This document shows positions 60,243 to 64,000 of a DNA stretch of 64,000 nt, one piece after another (the first letter of the stretch is position 1; each line of letters begins with the position of its first letter). The position numbers and the translations under genes are program-made. The notes beneath the pieces are model-generated. The model ran no database searches. It was given only the letters and a program-made list of their open reading frames with translations, and was not told the DNA's origin. Source of the stretch: Tanytarsus gracilentus (lineage: Eukaryota > Arthropoda > Insecta > Diptera > Chironomidae); assembly GCA_038502055.1 (NCBI GenBank), contig JAXRKN010000012.1, positions 91,528-155,527 on the forward strand. The letters run 5' to 3'.

Positions 60243-60764
60243 TTTGGCGGCTGTGTTCGACAGCATTTGTGTCTTGGTGTTGAAGAAGACGATGGTGACG
60301 GGGCTTACATGCCGAAGGAGAGAGTCGGCTATGTTTTTGAAACATCTCTTGTTGATCTTGTCGGTTGTATGACCGTCAAGAAAACTCGAATTTCAAAAAG
60401 CATTCTTCGGGTTGATGGTAAAATGGACTTGGTTGAGTTCATTGGGAGCTTTATTATGCGTGCTCCAAATATTAATCTTATGCCAGAGCTTCTCTCTGTG
60501 CATTTGAAAAAATTGGAGTTTACTTTTGATATTATCGATTCATTCGAGTGGGATCGTAAACTTAACTTTCTTTTCGTTAAGTGGCGATACAAAAAGCCAC
60601 AGCTATTTTTAAATGGCTTTTCTCTTGATTTAAATCCCACTTTAAATCAAGTTTTTACGAAATTTTCGGCTAAAATGGAAAGAGATATTAAATATCTCAT
60701 AATTCTAAAGTTCTTAAGCCTGACAGAATTTTTCAAAATTCCCAGTATTATGTATATTGAATGA
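60243..60764 (+). CDS. Unrecognised open exon FGGCVRQ..., copy 2
   Basis: Acceptor TATTTTTAG and 173 codons to TGA, phase 0. Relative to 53419-53940: Cys to Trp (SFEWDRK), Leu to Val (FLFVKW), Ser to Thr (SLTEF), Gly to Glu at the last residue, plus one silent change. No recognised domain. Either a second gene copy evolving with little constraint or not coding; keeping 522 bp open in both copies favours coding weakly because the duplication is recent. Confidence 0.45.
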   Translation, partial: FGGCVRQHLCLGVEEDDGDGAYMPKERVGYVFETSLVDLVGCMTVKKTRISKSILRVDGKMDLVEFIGSFIMRAPNINLMPELLSVHLKKLEFTFDIIDSFEWDRKLNFLFVKWRYKKPQLFLNGFSLDLNPTLNQVFTKFSAKMERDIKYLIILKFLSLTEFFKIPSIMYIE

Positions 60765-60946
60765 ATCGATAAATCAATTGTAATTAAATTAATTCCTTAT
60801 GAATTAAAAATTATTTAAAACTAAAACAAAAAGCATGTTTTAAAATTATTATAGGGAACTTTAAAATTGTTGTGAGATTAGGAAGAAACATGCTCTTTGT
60901 TAAATTTAATCATTTATTATATTTCAGGAAAATGCGCGTTTAGAAT

Positions 60947-62060
60947 GCTTCTTTTAAATTATTTTTATTGGGTTAGCATAATTTAATTTAATTAATGCTA
61001 AATGAAGCATCGTAAACATAAAAATATGTTTAGTAGTTAGGGAATTTTCATTTACAAGTAGATTTAGGGAATATTTTGATTTACATTTTTGATAATTTTT
61101 AAAAATTTTTAAATTTTTTTTTGTATCTAGGAACATTTAAAAAAAACATGAAATATTTTTTCGCCCCGGCGTCATGCGCAATTTTTTTTTGATTTTAGTA
61201 AATTTAGATTTTTTCCTTCTATCCAAATTTTTAGTCGTTAGGGAATTTTCAATTAAGATTAGAGATAAAAGTTAGATTGCGATAGCATAATTTAATTAAA
61301 TTAATGCTAAATGAAGCATTTTAAACATAAAAATATGTTTAATAGTTAGGGAATTTTCATTTTTTAGTAGATTTAGGGAATATTTTGATATTTTTTTTTT
61401 TAATATTTTTTTTTGTATCTAGAAACGAGTAAAAAAACATGAATATATCTTTTCGCCCCGGCGTCATGCGCAATTTTTTTTTAACTTTAGTAAATTTTGA
61501 TTTTTTCCCTTCGTTCAAAATTTTTAGTCGTTAGGGATTTTCAATTTAAATTAGAGATAAAAAAGTTAAGGATTTTTTTAAGTTTTAAATTTTTTCAATA
61601 TATTTTTCGATTGAGTGATAGTTGTAAAATTTTAAATCCGAGAGAATGCTCAATTTTTGTAAATTTTAAGTAGATTTAGGAGATATTTTAATTATTTTTT
61701 TTAAAAAAAATTTTTTATATCTAGATCGTTCCTAAAAAAACGAGAAATATTTTTTCGCCCCGGCGTCATGCCCAATTTTTTTTTAACTTTAGTAAATTTT
61801 GATTTTTTCCCTTCGTTCAAAATTTTTAGTCGTTAGGGATTTTCAATTTAAATTAGAGATAAAAAGTTATGGATTTTTTCAATACATTTTTCGATTGAGT
61901 GATAGTTGAGTAATTTTAAATGCGAAAGAACTCTTAGTTTTAGTAGATTTAAGGGATATTTTGATTCACGTATTGAAAAAATTTCAAAAAATCATAAATT
62001 ATTTTTTCACCCGGGTGTCATGCCCTATTTTTTAACTTTAGTAAATTTTGATTTTTTGTA
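60947..62060. repeat. Minisatellite with CGCCCCGGCGTCATGCGC islands, copy 2
   Basis: Equivalent of 54121-55230, with the same unit order and small indels in the T runs. Confidence 0.85.
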
Positions 62061-62981
62061 AATAATAATATTTTTTGAAAGTCCAGAAAAAATATTCATT
62101 TCGAGGAATTTTTAAATTCCATTCGATATGTCATCACTTTACACTGTCAACAGATTTTTACAATACCACTAAATTGTCAAAGATTTGCCAAAGCTGTGCC
62201 GACAATGAATGCTGAATAAGTTTTTAATTCTAATTGCAATTTAACACAATACGAAAGAAAAAAATCATAAATATGCGGAAAGAGTCTCAAATTTCAACCG
62301 CATGTAGAAACAATGTGGATAAAATTATCATAAAAACTCGCATTTATGCGAATGAATGCAGAATTTTAAATATTTTAAAGTTTGAGAAGCAAAGAATTTT
62401 TGGGAAATTTTATTATCTTCTTTAATCCTGCTTGCGTGCTTTAGAAAACCCTCATGCCCCACTTAATAACTTGCTTCAAATGTTAATGTATTCAAACTCT
62501 TAAATTGAATCACAAAATGCACGTTGCATGCTTGTTTGCCCTAATGAACATTTTCATTCACTGCAGCACTTTTATTTCCTCCCTCAAGATCTCACTACAA
62601 AGGCAAACTTTTTTTGAAACATTTCCTGTTGTTTTTTCCACTTCATTAGCGCTTGAATAATGTCAACTTTTCTCTCCCGTGTGCTCTTTTTGCCTCTTTT
62701 CCCTCGCCACCTACTTCTAAGGTTATTGAAATGTTTTTTCCTTTTCAGGCATTTTACATTGATAAAAATTCCATTTCACCTGCTAATGGAACCTGCTAAA
62801 ATATTTAGGAATGTTTAACATGCACTTAAAACATTTACATGCATTCGTTCACTTCAAAGCTCACGGGATGCAAGAAAACTTTGTATGCTTTTATGTAACG
62901 AAATAAATTATTCAAGTTCAAAGAAATTTTTGGCAAAAAACCTAAACGTGCAGTAAACAATGAAAATTTAAAATTCGCCAC

Positions 62982-63491
62982 ATGAAACCAAAAATGTCAG
63001 AAAATTCCGAGTTCATTCCAATATCAATTCTAAAGGCAAAATTTACAGCTACACAACTGAAAGAGGCTCGTGAAGCGTTCGAGATTAACGATAAAGATGC
63101 CGACGAAAAAATAACAACAAGCGAACTTATTCCGGCCTTAAGAGCACTCGGCTACAATTCAAATCAAGTAATTTCGGAGAAGATTAAGGAAATGGATCTC
63201 GAGAGTGATGATGGCGTTGGCAAATTAAGCTTTGACGACTTTCTCGATTTCATTGTGATGCATATTCGCTATTCATTCACGAGCGAGGAAATGATGAGAG
63301 ATTTCAAACTCATCGACGTCAATAACGATGGAAAAATTACGAAATTTGAGCTTAAAACTTACCTCGAGACCCTCAAAATTCCCTTTTCCGATGACGAGCT
63401 CGATGAAATTGTCAATGCGGCAGATCTAAATAATGATGGCAGCATAGATTACAAGGAATTCGTCATCATGATGGCTCCAAATCCGATGTAA
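62982..63491 (+). CDS. Calmodulin-like EF-hand protein, 169 aa
   Basis: Single-exon four-EF-hand protein of the calmodulin/troponin C type, probably a cytosolic calcium sensor. Loop 1 is residues 37-48 (DKDADEKITTSE), loop 3 is 112-123 (DVNNDGKITKFE), loop 4 is 148-159 (DLNNDGSIDYKE), all with acidic residues at 1, 3, 5 and 12. Loop 2 (from residue 72, DLESDDGVGKLSFDD) has about two extra residues and is probably non-binding. Too divergent from calmodulin itself to be calmodulin, and longer (149 is usual). The ATG at 62982 is used; another in-frame ATG follows at 62994. No intron, which fits either a rapidly evolving lineage-specific gene or an old retrocopy. A broken paralog is at 56145-56570. 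Confidence 0.85.
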   Translation: MKPKMSENSEFIPISILKAKFTATQLKEAREAFEINDKDADEKITTSELIPALRALGYNSNQVISEKIKEMDLESDDGVGKLSFDDFLDFIVMHIRYSFTSEEMMRDFKLIDVNNDGKITKFELKTYLETLKIPFSDDELDEIVNAADLNNDGSIDYKEFVIMMAPNPM

Positions 63492-63599
63492 TATTTTTTT
63501 ATGCTGATTAATAGCGCAATTTACAAAGTCAGCTAAAATTACAATTTTTTTTTAAATTCACGCAATAAAACACAAAATCGGTTGATCCTACGAGGAGTT

Positions 63600-63662
63600 A
63601 GAGCCATTTAAGTCATCTTACTTTCTTACTTTCTCACTTTCTCACTTTCTTACTTTCTCACG
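63600..63662. repeat. (TTACTTTC / TCACTTTC)n short repeat
   Basis: Imperfect tandem octamers CTTACTTT and CTCACTTT between the EF-hand gene and the repeat A-related DNA. Confidence 0.8.
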
Positions 63663-64000
63663 ATCTTAGTGAACGCCATATCTCAAGAACGGCTGGTCGG
63701 ATTTGACTCGGGTTTGTGGCTAAAGATCGGGTTTTGGCTCTAGTTGTGCAAGAAGTATTTAGTTTTGAGGTATGACCCTTCAAGGACCGTCCCTGAGTGC
63801 AAAAATGTCCTTTTTCATACAAATTTTCTTTTATATGGCTTCATGGGTATCGTTGAACTCGTAATTGCATCAGGAATCGATTGGCATTGACGATTTTTGA
63901 GGAGTGTCCATCATGGCCGGCCTGGAGTGCCACTAATGCCCATTTTTCAGAACTATGGCTTCATGTATGTCGTTGAACTCGTCATTGCATCAGGATTCGA
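63663..64000 (+). repeat. Repeat A relative, truncated by the window edge
   Basis: Shares GGCTTCATGGGTATCGTTGAA, AATCGATTGGCATTGA and TTTCAGAACTATGGCTTCATG with family A but has a different left part (AGAACGGCTGGTCGGATTTGAC), so it is a subfamily. Confidence 0.8.

Larger units (their letters stand above)
57416..63579. repeat. Segmental duplication, copy 2
   Basis: Second copy of the block at 50567-56652; carries the intact EF-hand gene at its end. Boundaries were set by eye, from CGTAAAATTAATATGCGA on the left to CGCAATAAAACACAAAA on the right. Confidence 0.95.

Overview
The window is AT-rich animal nuclear DNA with spliced genes, GT-AG introns, many small transposable elements and long gene-free stretches. 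The three recognisable genes are closest to fly proteins: chitin deacetylase 5, Ovo/Shavenbaby and the receptor tyrosine phosphatase Ptp10D/Ptp4E. The compact exons and extreme AT richness suggest a lower dipteran (a midge-like nematoceran). The dipteran call is solid; the finer placement is inference.

Region by region. (1) 1-5123, plus strand: the 3' part of Cda5, a long Ser/Thr-rich region followed by the deacetylase domain. It has two tandem 226-bp versions of the exon that carries the first catalytic motif. (2) 5124-8255: a convergent intergenic gap holding a fold-back repeat. (3) 8256-17132, minus strand: ovo/shavenbaby in four coding exons, including the svb-type N-terminal exon at 16913-17132. 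(4) 17133-32795: about 15.7 kb with no gene I can support. It lies between the divergent svb and Ptp genes and is scattered with MITE-like repeats; it is the likely cis-regulatory landscape of svb. (5) 32796-46669, plus strand: a Ptp10D/Ptp4E gene with eleven common exons, a candidate 36-bp microexon and two alternative last exons. The longer last exon reads into UGA-C followed by 111 more open codons in the same frame, a strong stop-codon-readthrough candidate. (6) 46670-50566: transposon-like DNA, including a 1.3-kb TIR element and a large fold-back element built of CTGCAG palindromes. (7) 50567-63579: a tandem segmental duplication of about 6.85 kb. Each copy carries an unfamiliar small gene (MGGC start, acidic DDDGGYTRKQ repeats), an open exon of 173 codons, a copy of interspersed repeat A and a GC-punctuated minisatellite. 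An EF-hand gene is intact in the second copy (62982-63491) and shredded in the first. (8) 63580-64000: the start of another repeat A relative.

The recognised genes fit epidermal and tracheal biology. Shavenbaby drives apical cuticle protrusions, Cda5 modifies chitin and Ptp10D/4E limits receptor signalling in tracheal tubes and neurons. They are separate transcription units, not an operon.

The mobile-element content has a pattern. Several hAT-like non-autonomous elements carry short TIRs, and three of them have exact 8-bp target duplications. Inside the ends each has clusters of one GC-rich or palindromic word (GGGATCCCG, CCCCGGGG, CCGCGGCACC, GATCGA), a different word per family. One is nested in another. 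A 487-bp Pol III-like unit with a tRNA-like head occurs as a tandem dimer flanked by a 10-bp target duplication.
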